In this document: piece after piece, positions 43,781 to 52,840 of the stretch
Layout: the number at the start of each line of letters is the position of its first letter
Numbering within the stretch: the first letter of the stretch is position 1
Source of the DNA: SHVO01 sp041919675
Lineage (GTDB): Bacteria; Pseudomonadota; Alphaproteobacteria; Rhodospirillales; Rhodospirillaceae
Direction: 5' to 3'
Length of the DNA stretch: 64,000 nt
NCBI GenBank assembly: GCA_041919675.1
Contig: JAYRTJ010000003.1
Coordinates: 11,932-75,931 of the forward strand
The notes under the pieces: model-generated
What the model was told of the DNA's origin: nothing
Databases searched by the model: none
What the model saw: only the letters and a program-made list of their open reading frames with translations
Position numbers and translations under genes: made by a program

Positions 43781-44140
43781 ATGAAAACTTCACTCCTCGC
43801 ACTTACCGCGGCCCTGACCCTCGGCACGGCTTCGGCTTTCGCCGATACGGTCGGCGAAAGCCACCGCTGTGTCCGTCTGAGCGACATCCAGGAATCGCCG
43901 GTGATCAACGACAAGACCATCGTGCTCAAGATGCGTTCCAAGGACGACTTCAAGCGCGTCGACATGCGCGGCACCTGTTCGGGCATGAAGTTCAGCGGCA
44001 TCGGCCACTCGACGCCGACCGACGAACTGTGCACGTCGGACGCCATCACCGTCCTTCAGCCGGTGGGCGCGGCCTGCATGATCGAGAAGATCGTCACGAT
44101 CGACAAAGCGGAAGCCGACCAGCTGCTCTCGACGCGATAG
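43781..44140 (+). CDS. Small exported protein, DUF6491-like
   Basis: A 119-residue protein with a signal peptide ending in ASAFA, then CVRLSDIQESPVINDKTIVLKM, a TCSGMKF segment and LCTSDAITVLQPVGAACMIEKI, giving four cysteines. The layout resembles DUF6491 proteins; function unknown. It converges on the M61 peptidase gene. Confidence 0.78.
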   Translation: MKTSLLALTAALTLGTASAFADTVGESHRCVRLSDIQESPVINDKTIVLKMRSKDDFKRVDMRGTCSGMKFSGIGHSTPTDELCTSDAITVLQPVGAACMIEKIVTIDKAEADQLLSTR

Positions 44141-44158
44141 ATTTTCGATCGGTAGCGG

Positions 44159-46072
44159 TTACTTCTTGGCGGTGACGATATCGTCGAAGCGCGCCGGGGT
44201 TTTCTCGACGCGCTCCAAACGCGGATATCTCAAACCGCCGCTATAATCGACCGTCAGGGTGCGGACATCGTCTCCCACCCTGACGATCAACTCCACCTTC
44301 TTACCATTCTTGCTGTCCTTCACGGCCGTTTTCATGCGGTCGTTGTCGTAGGCTTTGCCGTTGACCGCGACGATGCGCGCGCCGATGGCCAGACCCATTT
44401 TGAACAGCGCGCCGTCCCACACCACGCTTGCAAGCCGTCCGTCGGACTCGACACTCGCCCCCACCGAATAGCTGAGGTCGACGACGCGGCGCTGCGCTTC
44501 GAGCGTCTTGAACAGGTCCGTGGGTTCCTCGGTATAGACGAGGCGATAGCCGCCGCGAGAGACCCCATCGAGCGGCGCCCCGGGGCCATGGCCGTCGAGG
44601 CGCTGGCGTAGGAACGCGGCCCAGTCGTTGGGCGCGAGTTCATTGAGGAGCGCGACGACGTCGTCAAACGTATAGGTCGCCTGCTTCTCCCATTCACCGT
44701 CTTGATGACCGAAGAAGGCGCGCGCGAAGTCGTCGAGCGACCGGCGGCCGTTGGTGCGTTCGCGCAGCACCGTATCGACATCGAGCCACACCAGGAGGCC
44801 CTCGGAATAGTAATCCTCGCTGCGCTGCCAGCTCGACCAGGGCTGGGGACGGCGCGCCGACGTGATCGGATCGTTCGTCGTATCCTGCAAAGGCTTCCAC
44901 GCGCGGCCAATGCGGTGATCGTAAAGCGCCGCGGTCGCGGCCAGCGCATCGAGCGCCTGCTGCTTGGTCCAGAGGCCCGACCGCGCCGCGAGAACATAGC
45001 CCCAGTACTGGGTCTGGCCTTCATAGAGCCACAGCAGGGAATCGCGCATCGGCACATTGTAGTTCGGCGTCCACAGATCCGCGGGACGGCGGAACTTGCC
45101 GTTCCAGGAATGGCTGTACTCGTGCGCGAGCAGGTCACGGCCGGGAAAGCGCTTATCCCATTCGGTGAAATACTTGGCGCTGGTGCCGTTCTCGCTGGAG
45201 CGGTGATGTTCCAAACCGATGCCGCCCATCTTGTCGGACAGCGCCAGCAGGAAATCATAGTGATCGTAGTGGCGGGCGCCGAACAGGAGATCGGCCTGTT
45301 TCACGAGGTTGCGGTGCGCGGCTATATATTCCGGCTTCGCCTCGAGCTGCTCGGCTTCATCGGCCATGATGTTGAGGGTGACACGCGAGCGGCCTTTGGG
45401 ATCGAGATCGATGCGGCTGAAGTGGCGGCCGGCGAAGATCGGAGAATCGACCAGCACCTCCAGCGATACCGGCTTGAAGGTCGTTTCGCTTCCGCCGGCG
45501 GAGGCCGTTTCGAGCGCCGTGCCCATCTGCCAACCGTCGGGGAGTTTGACGCTCGCTTCGACGGGAATGCGGCGCGCGTAATAGCCGGCCGGATACAAAA
45601 CCACCGTGTTCCATTGCAGGTTCAGCATTTCCGGCGTGACCACGATGCGGCCCTGGTCGCCGGCCGTGGGCGAAAGATATTGGTATTCGAGATCGACCGA
45701 TGTCGCGCCGGCGGGCACGTCGATGTGGAACGCATAGACTTCCACCGGGTCGCGGCGCCACTCGACGCGCTGTCCGCCGGCCTTCACGATCAAACCGGCG
45801 AGTTTATCGATCGGCCCGCGCGGGGCGTGATTCGCCGGGAGCCACTGGGGAAACAAGAGGGTCATCGGCCCCGGAGAGGCGGGAATGGACGCGCGGATCT
45901 TGAAGATGCGCTGCTCCGTATTGGTCGCATCGACATGCAGCTTGATCGTGCCGGGATAGGCTTCATCGCGCGACGCCGGCAGAGATACGCCCTGGCTGAA
46001 GTCGGCGGCGGATACGGGCGCCGTGATCGCGATGACAACGGCCAGCGCCGACAACACTGTTTTGAAATTCAC
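44159..46072 (-). CDS. M61 family peptidase with PDZ domain
   Basis: M61 glycyl aminopeptidases are exported zinc metallopeptidases. The product (637 residues) has a signal peptide (VLSALAVVIAITAPVSAA), an N-terminal beta domain, the zinc motif His317-Glu-Tyr-Ser-His321 in LLAHEYSHSWNGK, a downstream YEGQTQYWG with the third-ligand glutamate region, and a C-terminal PDZ domain (MGLAIGARIVAVNGKAYDND). I start at GTG 46072, with GGGGGAA upstream, because the longer frame would run through a strong terminator at 46136-46174. Confidence 0.92.
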   Translation of the reverse strand: MNFKTVLSALAVVIAITAPVSAADFSQGVSLPASRDEAYPGTIKLHVDATNTEQRIFKIRASIPASPGPMTLLFPQWLPANHAPRGPIDKLAGLIVKAGGQRVEWRRDPVEVYAFHIDVPAGATSVDLEYQYLSPTAGDQGRIVVTPEMLNLQWNTVVLYPAGYYARRIPVEASVKLPDGWQMGTALETASAGGSETTFKPVSLEVLVDSPIFAGRHFSRIDLDPKGRSRVTLNIMADEAEQLEAKPEYIAAHRNLVKQADLLFGARHYDHYDFLLALSDKMGGIGLEHHRSSENGTSAKYFTEWDKRFPGRDLLAHEYSHSWNGKFRRPADLWTPNYNVPMRDSLLWLYEGQTQYWGYVLAARSGLWTKQQALDALAATAALYDHRIGRAWKPLQDTTNDPITSARRPQPWSSWQRSEDYYSEGLLVWLDVDTVLRERTNGRRSLDDFARAFFGHQDGEWEKQATYTFDDVVALLNELAPNDWAAFLRQRLDGHGPGAPLDGVSRGGYRLVYTEEPTDLFKTLEAQRRVVDLSYSVGASVESDGRLASVVWDGALFKMGLAIGARIVAVNGKAYDNDRMKTAVKDSKNGKKVELIVRVGDDVRTLTVDYSGGLRYPRLERVEKTPARFDDIVTAKK

Positions 46073-46135
46073 CTGTCGTTCCCCCACAACGGCCGATGGG
46101 CCCGAGCTTAACAGCCCAAACCGGCGGGAGAAGAA

Positions 46136-46174
46136 AAGAAAAAGCCCCGCAAACGAGGTGATTCGTTGCGGGGC
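46136..46174 (-). terminator. Rho-independent terminator of the ECF sigma gene
   Basis: On the minus strand GCCCCGCAA (complement of 46166-46174) pairs exactly with TTGCGGGGC (complement of 46144-46152) and is followed by TTTTTCTTTTC. It lies 77 bp after the sigma-factor stop and just before the M61 start. Confidence 0.92.
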
Positions 46175-46250
46175 TCGAGTTACCACCGTGCGGCGTGATG
46201 GGGGATGGGAGATACCGCTCCGATGGATCCTTAAAACGGGTTACAAAACT

Positions 46251-46754
46251 TTAGGCCGTCGCCAGCATCGCTTCGTCGATGCCCATGGCGGCGCGCAGGT
46301 GAGCGCGGCCGCGGCACAGGCGGGACTTCACGGTACCGACAGGTTCATTCATCGCCCGCGCGACGTCGTGCTGGCTGCCTTCGTGAACGCCGAGCACGAT
46401 GATCGCCTGACGTTCATTGGGGGACAGACGGCGCAAGGCGTGCATGGTCTGCTTCAAGAACACGCTGTTGACCTGGCCTGGGACCTGAACGCGCAAGTTT
46501 CCATCGTCGGCCATCGTCACATAGCGGCGGTCGAGTGTCTCGCGGCGCTTCTGGCTGATGAAAACGTTGCGCATCAGCGTGAACAGCCACGACTTGAGGC
46601 TGGTGCCCTGCTGAAACAGATCCTGTTTACGCAAAGCCCGCTCGACGCAGTCCTGCACCAGATCATGAGAATCGTCTTCATTGCGCGTCAGGACTCGTGC
46701 GAAGCGCGCGAGGTCCGGAAGCAAGGTCTGCAGTTCGGTCTGAAACGCGGTCAT
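46251..46754 (-). CDS. ECF-type RNA polymerase sigma factor
   Basis: A 167-residue sigma factor with region 2 (LPDLARFARVLTRNEDDSHDLVQDCVERAL, read in two parts, then TSLKSWLFTLMRNVFI) and region 4 (LRRLSPNERQAIIVLGVHEGSQHDVARAM, then GTVKSRLCRGRAHLR). It resembles EcfG-like general-stress sigma factors in size, but no NepR/PhyR genes are beside it and no anti-sigma gene is evident, so its signal is unknown. Confidence 0.92.
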   Translation of the reverse strand: MTAFQTELQTLLPDLARFARVLTRNEDDSHDLVQDCVERALRKQDLFQQGTSLKSWLFTLMRNVFISQKRRETLDRRYVTMADDGNLRVQVPGQVNSVFLKQTMHALRRLSPNERQAIIVLGVHEGSQHDVARAMNEPVGTVKSRLCRGRAHLRAAMGIDEAMLATA

Positions 46755-46849
46755 CTTTGAAACTCCCTATCGTTTCCCCAGGACCCCGTTCTGGAATCCG
46801 TCCGTCACAACTGAGGAGGAAGATGGAGGTTCAGCCCGTAAAATCGCGA

Positions 46850-46898
46850 TATGGAAAAAGCCCCGCGTGCATAAAGGGAGTATCAGGACCCGCGGGGC
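46850..46898 (-). terminator. Minus-strand terminator in the 309-bp gap 46755-47063
   Basis: GCCCCGCG (46860-46867) and CGCGGGGC (46891-46898) form an 8-bp stem; on the minus strand it is followed by TTTTTCC, so it would stop transcripts from the small membrane-protein gene at 47064-47246. The rest of the 309-bp gap holds a good AGGAGG before an ATG at 46823, but the frame runs through this hairpin and encodes nothing recognisable. Confidence 0.65.
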
Positions 46899-47063
46899 GT
46901 GTTTTGAGGCGCCGCGGCATGCCGCACGCGCCGCGCGGCGGGCGTCGAAGCATCAAACCGCTGATAATGATGGCATTTTCGGCTGCGGGGCAGACGTTTC
47001 CGCGCCCTTAAAGCCGCGGTGGCGCGGGACGCCGGTGCATAAAGGAAATATAAAAATTGGTCT

Positions 47064-47246
47064 TTAGCGGCGCGGAACGCGGGGAGCCCCAAGGGCGAGG
47101 CCGCCCAGGCCAACCACCGCGAAAAGAAGGGCGGCGCCATCGAGGCCGACGCGCAGCAGCGCGCTGGCATCCGGCTTGCCGCTATAGAGGTCGAGCAAGA
47201 CCGCGCACACGACCGCAAGGTAGGCGAGGTATTTGAATTGCAGCAT
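47064..47246 (-). CDS. Small two-helix membrane protein (60 residues)
   Basis: The product begins MLQFKYLAYLAVVCAVLLDLYS and has a second hydrophobic stretch LLFAVVGLGGLALGA before a basic end (PRVPRR). No family is recognised. The ATG at 47246 is chosen because the hydrophobic segment starts there, with GGAG 11 bases upstream; longer in-frame starts add 11 residues. It lies in the gap between the sigma factor and the kinase, and a minus-strand terminator follows. Confidence 0.5.
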   Translation of the reverse strand: MLQFKYLAYLAVVCAVLLDLYSGKPDASALLRVGLDGAALLFAVVGLGGLALGAPRVPRR

Positions 47247-47312
47247 CGAAGGCCCCACTCCACACATCCAGGCCAGCAACGCATGAAGTTCAAGGGCGGT
47301 TGCCGCCCGCGC

Positions 47313-48779
47313 CTAGGCCGCGGCGGCCTTGGCCTCGTCCCGATCTTTCTCAGGCGCAGGTAGAGACTTCGCCGGCGCAGGCCCCAATAGCTTGGGGTCT
47401 TGAGAGACCACGCTGAGGGGGAAACGCAGCAGAACCTTAAGGCCGGGCACGTTGTCCTCGAGCTTCAGTTCGAGGCCATGCGACTTGGCGACGGCCGCCA
47501 CCAACGCAAGACCGAGACCGCTGCCGGGCGATGTGCGGCTCTGCTCCAGCCGGAACAGCCGCTCCAAAACCTTGTCTTTATATTCATCGGGAATACCCGG
47601 TCCGGTATCGCAGACAATAACGGCCGGCTGGCCTTTCTGGCGCGTCAGGACGACCGTCACCGCGCCGTTGTCCGTATACTTAATGGCGTTGTCGATCAGG
47701 TTCGCGAACGCCTGTGCCAGCAAATTGGGATCGCCCTTCACGAACAAACCCTGCTCAAAGCGCGTGATGAACCCGAGCCCCTTTTCTTCGGCCAGCGGTC
47801 CATAGAGGTCGGCGACTTCCTCGGCCAGGGTATGAAGATCGATATCGACAAAGTTGCGCTGCGTTCCGGCCTCGGCGCGCGCGACCCGCAAAAGCGCCGC
47901 GAACGTCGCGAGCAGGCTGTCGGCGTCTTCAAGCGCGCCTTCGATGGCGCTGCGTTGGGCGGGATCGTCGACGTGACGCAGGGAATTTTCAAGGCGGCTG
48001 CGCAGGCGGGTCAAAGGCGTGCGCAAGTCATGCGCGACGCTTTCCGAAACCTGCTGCATCCCGCGCATGAGGCGCTCAATCTGATCGAGCATCGAGTTGA
48101 TACTGACGGACAGCCGGCTCAATTCGTCATTGCGCCGGCTGACCGGCACGCGCTTGCTCAAGTCCCCGGACATGATGCTGCGGCAGGTGCGCGTGATGGA
48201 TTCGACGCGGCCCATGATTGTGCGGCTGAAGATAAAGCCGCCCAGCAGTCCGAGGGCGACGGTGATGGCCAGGCCGACATTCAGAGAATCGCGCAAGCGC
48301 TCACGGAAAACGCGCGCGGCGCGCACATCGCGCCCCACCAGCAGCCTCACGCCGCTTTCAGGGTCCATGAGTTGAAGCGCGCGCACGTCGGCGGTTGCCG
48401 GCGTAGCGCCGCGGTTGTCGCTGGTCGAGAAGTTGATCCAAACGTCGTCTGTCACACCGCGCTGCGGCCAAACGCGCATGTTGCCGGCGAGCGGGGCGCC
48501 GGCGCGGTCGACCAAAAGATAGACGCCGTCACGGTTTGTATTGGGATCGGCGCGGCGATTGACCGCCATGATGAGGCCCTGCACACCGGCGCGCGCGAGG
48601 CTTTCCTGGAACGTCACGACCTCGGCTTCGATGGCCGCTTCCATCTGCTGCTCGGCGAAACCCGCCGTCGCCCAAAACACGAAGTAGAAGAGACCGCCGA
48701 CGGAGAGGCCGAAGATCAGCGTGTAGACGACCGCAAGCCGGAAGGTGAAGGACGAGAAGATGCGGGCGACGCGCTGCAT
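47313..48779 (-). CDS. Two-component sensor histidine kinase with HAMP domain
   Basis: A 488-residue membrane kinase: first membrane segment about residues 14-37, a periplasmic domain of roughly 130 residues, second segment about 170-190, HAMP (about 190-243), HisKA with His250 in SVAHDLRTPLTRLRSRLE, and HATPase_c with NLIDNAIKYTDNG, DTGPGIPDEYKDKV and GSGLGLALVAAVAKSHG. It follows its response regulator by eight bases. The signal is unknown. Confidence 0.94.
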   Translation of the reverse strand: MQRVARIFSSFTFRLAVVYTLIFGLSVGGLFYFVFWATAGFAEQQMEAAIEAEVVTFQESLARAGVQGLIMAVNRRADPNTNRDGVYLLVDRAGAPLAGNMRVWPQRGVTDDVWINFSTSDNRGATPATADVRALQLMDPESGVRLLVGRDVRAARVFRERLRDSLNVGLAITVALGLLGGFIFSRTIMGRVESITRTCRSIMSGDLSKRVPVSRRNDELSRLSVSINSMLDQIERLMRGMQQVSESVAHDLRTPLTRLRSRLENSLRHVDDPAQRSAIEGALEDADSLLATFAALLRVARAEAGTQRNFVDIDLHTLAEEVADLYGPLAEEKGLGFITRFEQGLFVKGDPNLLAQAFANLIDNAIKYTDNGAVTVVLTRQKGQPAVIVCDTGPGIPDEYKDKVLERLFRLEQSRTSPGSGLGLALVAAVAKSHGLELKLEDNVPGLKVLLRFPLSVVSQDPKLLGPAPAKSLPAPEKDRDEAKAAAA

Positions 48780-48787
48780 GGCGCGGC

Positions 48788-49465
48788 TCAGGCCGCCGGT
48801 TCGAGCTTATAGCCGGCGCCGCGAACCGTATGCAGGATCGGTTTGTCGAAGGGTTTGTCGATCTTCTGGCGCAAACGGCTGATGTGGACGTCGATCACGT
48901 TTGTCTGCGGATCGAAGTGATACTCCCATACGTTCTCGAGCAGCATCGTACGGGTCACGACTTGTCCTGCATGACGCATGAGATACTCAAGAAGGCGGAA
49001 CTCGCGCGGATGCAGATACACGCGCTTGCCCTGACGAATGACCTTCCGGGCGAGCAAATCCATTTCGAGATCGCCGACTTTCAACTGCGTGTTTTCCGGC
49101 GGCGTCCCGGTACGGCGCAGGAGCGCTTCGAGCCGCGCGAGCAATTCGGAGAAGGCAAAAGGCTTGGCGAGATAATCGTCGCCGCCCGCCTTCAAACCGG
49201 CGACGCGATCCTCGACTTCGCCAAGCGCGCTGAGAAATAAAACCGGTGTCGCGATATTCGATTTGCGAACGGACTCGACGATCGAGAGGCCGTCCGGGCC
49301 CGGCAGCATACGATCGACGACCATCACGTCGTAGGGTTCCGAAAGCGCGAGAAAAAGTCCCTCGCGCCCATCGGCCGCGTGATCGACGATGTAGCCGCTT
49401 TCGCGCAAACCCTTGGTGAGAAACTCCGCAGCTTCGCGGTCGTCCTCGATCACTAGAACCCGCAT
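48788..49465 (-). CDS. OmpR-family response regulator
   Basis: A 225-residue regulator paired with the downstream HAMP kinase. The receiver has Asp8/Asp9, phospho-acceptor Asp51 in VVDRMLPGPDG, and Lys in YLAKPFAFSEL; the winged helix has VYLHPREFRLLEYLMRHAGQV and VIDVHISRLRQKID. The start is the ATG of MRVLVIEDD at 49465, with GGATGG upstream; an in-frame extension to 49600 has no ribosome-binding site and no homology. Confidence 0.93.
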   Translation of the reverse strand: MRVLVIEDDREAAEFLTKGLRESGYIVDHAADGREGLFLALSEPYDVMVVDRMLPGPDGLSIVESVRKSNIATPVLFLSALGEVEDRVAGLKAGGDDYLAKPFAFSELLARLEALLRRTGTPPENTQLKVGDLEMDLLARKVIRQGKRVYLHPREFRLLEYLMRHAGQVVTRTMLLENVWEYHFDPQTNVIDVHISRLRQKIDKPFDKPILHTVRGAGYKLEPAA

Positions 49466-49801
49466 CGGTCCATCCGTACGCTTGGCGCGGTTGTCGCTGG
49501 CGGCAAGCTCGCTCTCCGGCTGTGACAGTCCAATCATGAGTATATCGTGAACCTGTTGAAATCTCGTGGAAAAAAGTTGGGCGTCGGCCCAGCTCCACAA
49601 GGCCGGGCGGTTCTTTCCATTTTAGGTACGGGGCGGGCGGAGACCGCGTTACAAGGCTGTCACTGCGGCGGCGCTTCGCCTTAATTTAGCCGGTCTTTTT
49701 GGGCATAAAATATCGAAGGTGGGGCTGGCTTCCAGACGTCCATGATAAGGATCGGAAGGACAGCACTCATAGGTGTCCACGTTATACGCGTGAGGAAAAT
49801 C
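49466..49801. other. 336-bp divergent intergenic region
   Basis: This is the shared upstream region of the OmpR-type regulator and the surface-antigen-like gene. I see a small TGGGC/GCCCA hairpin near 49577-49592 and AT-richer sequence around 49680-49715, but no operator or RNA gene I can support. Confidence 0.4.
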
Positions 49802-50446
49802 ATGTACGCCTCTTCTGTCTTCGGAAAATTTCTGCGCGGCGCCGCGGCGGCGGCGGTGATCGGCGCCGGTGTTGCCCTCCTGCCCGCCGCGGCCAGTGCG
49901 CGCGACAGCTTCTCGTTCTCGACCGGCTTCAATAGCTGGGGCGGCAGCAGCGTCGGGATCGGCTACAGCACGGGCGGCGGCCATTGGGGCCGCGGCGGCT
50001 GGGGCCATCGCGGCGGATGGCGCGGCGGCGATCGCCTGTCGCTCGGTTTCACTTACGTTGCGCCGCCGTATTACTACGGCCCGCGCCCTTACGCTTATCC
50101 GGCTTATCCGTATCCGACGCGTCCGGCCTATGCCTATCCGAGCTATTACCCCGCCGGCGGGGTTGTCGTGTTCTCGCCGTACGTTCGCGACCGCCTGAGC
50201 GCCCGCGCGCGCGGCGTCTACTACGGCGCTTATCGCGACGCGCTCGATGCGCCGATCGGTGAACCGATCGATTGGAACGACGGCCGTGTTCGCGGCGAGG
50301 TTACGACCACGCGCGACGGCTGGGCCGGCGACCGCTACTGCCGCGAATTCCGCCAAAACATCGTGATCGACGGCCGGAACGAGGAAGCTTATGGCACTGC
50401 CTGCCGGAACGATGCCGACACGGATTGGGAAATCGTCCCGAACTAG
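49802..50446 (+). CDS. Exported glycine/tyrosine-rich protein with surface-antigen-like C-terminal domain
   Basis: A 214-residue protein with a signal peptide (about residues 1-33, ending AAASA), a glycine/histidine/tryptophan-rich section (GGGHWGRGGWGHRGGWRGG), a tyrosine/proline-rich section (about residues 95-120), and a C-terminal domain with PIGEPIDWNDG, GDRYCREFRQNI and GTACRNDADTDWEI, which resembles the RT0821/Lpp0805 surface-antigen tail. The ATG at 49802 has GAGGAAA seven bases upstream. It shares its C-terminal domain with the next gene. Confidence 0.8.
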   Translation: MYASSVFGKFLRGAAAAAVIGAGVALLPAAASARDSFSFSTGFNSWGGSSVGIGYSTGGGHWGRGGWGHRGGWRGGDRLSLGFTYVAPPYYYGPRPYAYPAYPYPTRPAYAYPSYYPAGGVVVFSPYVRDRLSARARGVYYGAYRDALDAPIGEPIDWNDGRVRGEVTTTRDGWAGDRYCREFRQNIVIDGRNEEAYGTACRNDADTDWEIVPN

Positions 50447-50558
50447 GCTTTCCGATCGTACCCCGAAGCGGTCCGATTCCGCGTCGGGCGCCGATTAGCC
50501 CATTAAACTTCCGCAGCGCCCCCTTTATAGTGCCCTCACGCACATGGGAGCGTACGGC

Positions 50559-51203
50559 GTGGGGAAACTTCAGGTCCGATTGACGATCGTGCTGGCGGCG
50601 GCCGCATCCGTTGCGGGTTGCGGGATCTTGCCGCATGTGGCGCGTCAAACGACCGCAGCGGCGATCTCACCCATTGCAACGACCGCCCGGGTCGTTTCCC
50701 AAGATCTCAAGGTCGTCAGCCAAAACATGGCCGCGAGTTCGGCAGCGTCGGCGCAGACCGCCCGGCAAGTCTCACTCGCGGCCGCACGAACGCGCGCCGC
50801 CTCGCAAGCCGTGCGGCAGCGCCGCGCGCAAAATGCGCGCATCGCCAAGCAAAACGCAGACCTTGTAAAGAAAGCCAAGGCCGAGGGGGCGCCGTCGGAG
50901 ACGCTGGACATATTGCCGACTGCCGTTCTCGCGCAGCTTACGAAAGATCAGGCGGCATTGCAGCACGCGGCGCAAGCCGAGGCCTTCACGGCGCCGGTCG
51001 GCGAAACCATCTTTTGGGAAGACGGCGGCCGGACGGGAAGCGCGATGGCCGAGACTGAAAACGCGATGGGCGGCTTCCTCTGCCGCATGTTCGTTCAAAC
51101 GATCAAAATCACTGAAAGCGAGGAACGGGCAAGCACGCTCGCGTGCAAAAATCCCGACGGGATTTGGCAAGCGTCGCTCAATCGCTCGGAATTCCAGCCG
51201 TGA
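50559..51203 (+). CDS. Lipoprotein with coiled-coil and surface-antigen-like C-terminal domain
   Basis: A 214-residue predicted lipoprotein: lipobox SVAGC with Cys21, an alanine/glutamine/arginine-rich probable coiled coil (about residues 45-110), then a C-terminal domain PVGETIFWEDGGRTG, GGFLCRMFVQTI and STLACKNPDGIW that parallels the previous gene. Two starts exist: ATG 50544 without a ribosome-binding site, and GTG 50559 with GGGAG eight bases upstream, which I prefer. Confidence 0.75.
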   Translation: MGKLQVRLTIVLAAAASVAGCGILPHVARQTTAAAISPIATTARVVSQDLKVVSQNMAASSAASAQTARQVSLAAARTRAASQAVRQRRAQNARIAKQNADLVKKAKAEGAPSETLDILPTAVLAQLTKDQAALQHAAQAEAFTAPVGETIFWEDGGRTGSAMAETENAMGGFLCRMFVQTIKITESEERASTLACKNPDGIWQASLNRSEFQP

Positions 51204-51308
51204 CCGGTTTCGGACCTGAAGGCACCGGCAAAGGCGGACAAAGAAGCATCGCAAGCGGCGCCGGCGCCTGTTAAAACGGACGCCGCCCCCACTTAAAACC
51301 GACATACA

Positions 51309-52082
51309 ATGCTGCTTGCCCTTCTCTCGCCGGCCAAACGGCTGGACTTCGCGCCGCCGCCGGACTTTGCCAAACCGACCCAACCGGGCCTGCTCAAGGA
51401 CACCGCGATCCTGGCCGCGTGCGGCAAGACTCTCACGCGGGCCGATCTTCGCCGGCTCATGGATATCAGTCCTAAATTGGCCGAGCTGAATTTCGAACGC
51501 TTTCAAAGCTTCGATCCGAAGAACAAGGCCGGGACCAAGCCCGCGATCTTCGCGTTCGCCGGCGACGTCTATATGGGCTTCGACGCCAAGACACTGAGCG
51601 CCGCCGACATGGCGTTCGCACAAGACCATGTGGCGATTTTGTCGGGGCTCTACGGCGTACTGCGCCCGCTCGATGCGATCCAGCCTTATCGCCTCGAGAT
51701 GGGGACACGTTTGAAAAACGAGCGCGGCGCGGACCTGTACGCCTTCTGGAATGAAAGCGTCGCGGCCTACCTCAATCGCCTGACAGCGCCGATGAAGGCC
51801 CCCACCTTCGTCAATCTTGCTTCGGACGAATACTGGTCGGCGGTGGATGAAAGCGCGCTTGCCGCGCCCATCGTCCAGCCCGTTTTCAAAGAGATAAAAA
51901 ACGGGAAGGCGCAGATCGTGAGTTTCATGGCCAAGAAAGCGCGCGGCCTCATGGCGCGCTACATCGTGCAGCATCGCCTGACAAAGCCCGAGGAGCTCAA
52001 GCGCTTCGACACGGCCGGCTACGCCTTCGACGCCAAGGCCTCGCACGGCGCGCAGTGGGTCTTCAGCCGGAACGCGAAGTAG
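51309..52082 (+). CDS. yaaA: Peroxide stress protein YaaA (DUF328)
   Basis: YaaA lowers intracellular iron/oxidative damage during peroxide stress and binds DNA in E. coli. The 257-residue product matches the family along its length: LLALLSPAKRLDF, FDPKNKAGTKPAIFAFAGDVY, AILSGLYGVLRPLDAIQPYRLEMG, FVNLASDEYWSAV and VSFMAKKARGLMARYI. The next gene starts two bases after its stop. Confidence 0.95.
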   Translation: MLLALLSPAKRLDFAPPPDFAKPTQPGLLKDTAILAACGKTLTRADLRRLMDISPKLAELNFERFQSFDPKNKAGTKPAIFAFAGDVYMGFDAKTLSAADMAFAQDHVAILSGLYGVLRPLDAIQPYRLEMGTRLKNERGADLYAFWNESVAAYLNRLTAPMKAPTFVNLASDEYWSAVDESALAAPIVQPVFKEIKNGKAQIVSFMAKKARGLMARYIVQHRLTKPEELKRFDTAGYAFDAKASHGAQWVFSRNAK

Positions 52083-52084
52083 CG

Positions 52085-52723
52085 ATGCTGCCCCAGGATG
52101 AACTTCATCGCCATCTCGGCATCCTGCGCCGCCGGGACAAACGTTTGTCCGGCGCCATCAAGCTCGCGGGACTTCCCCAGGCGCGCGGCATGGAACCGGG
52201 CTTCGCGACGCTCATCCACATCATCGTCGATCAACAGGTCTCCACCGCCGCCGGCGCCGCGATTTGGGCGAAGCTGAAGAAGGCCGCGGGCGGACGCGTG
52301 ACGCCGCGGAGCGTCCTCGCGCTCGGGGAGGAGGGCCTGCGCGCCAACGGCATGAGCGGGCCGAAAACCCGCTATGCGCTCGGCCTCGCGGAGGCGGCGG
52401 CCGGAGGAAAGCTGAATTTCCGCGCCCTCGCCCGCGCGCCCGACGCAGAGGTGCGCGCGACGTTGACCGCGTTCAAAGGCATCGGCGACTGGACCGCCGA
52501 CATTTATCTTCTGTTCGGCATGGGCCGCCCCGACATTTGGCCGGTCGGCGACCTCGCAATCCAGCACGCCGTCCGCATGCTCCACGGCCTTGAGGGCCGT
52601 CCGGCGCCGGATGTCTGCGAAACTCTCGGCGCGCCCTGGCGGCCCTATCGGTCGAGCGTGGCCATCTTCCTGTGGCACTACTTCGCGCACATGCGCCGTA
52701 TTTCGGCCCAGCCGAAGCCGTAA
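52085..52723 (+). CDS. DNA-3-methyladenine glycosylase II (AlkA-like, HhH-GPD)
   Basis: A base-excision repair glycosylase of 212 residues. It has the HhH-GPD core: LIHIIVDQQVSTAAGAAIW, then FKGIGDWTADIYLLF (helix-hairpin-helix) and PVGDLAIQ with the catalytic Asp156. It lacks the AlkA N-terminal domain, as do short bacterial homologues. It is coupled to yaaA by a two-base gap, which groups two stress-protection functions. Confidence 0.9.
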   Translation: MLPQDELHRHLGILRRRDKRLSGAIKLAGLPQARGMEPGFATLIHIIVDQQVSTAAGAAIWAKLKKAAGGRVTPRSVLALGEEGLRANGMSGPKTRYALGLAEAAAGGKLNFRALARAPDAEVRATLTAFKGIGDWTADIYLLFGMGRPDIWPVGDLAIQHAVRMLHGLEGRPAPDVCETLGAPWRPYRSSVAIFLWHYFAHMRRISAQPKP

Positions 52724-52840
52724 ACGGCTGAAATAGCAGAGAAAACAGACCTTGCGTTTGGAGGACCGGGCTCTATCCTCGCCACCCGCCAGTCATCTGG
52801 CCCACACAATTTCATAAGTCTCTCTGGGGGATAGTTCGTC

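Noticed and set aside
46823..47011. 62-codon frame with a strong AGGAGG
   Set aside because: It runs through a hairpin that works as a terminator on the other strand, and the product is arginine/proline-rich without homology.
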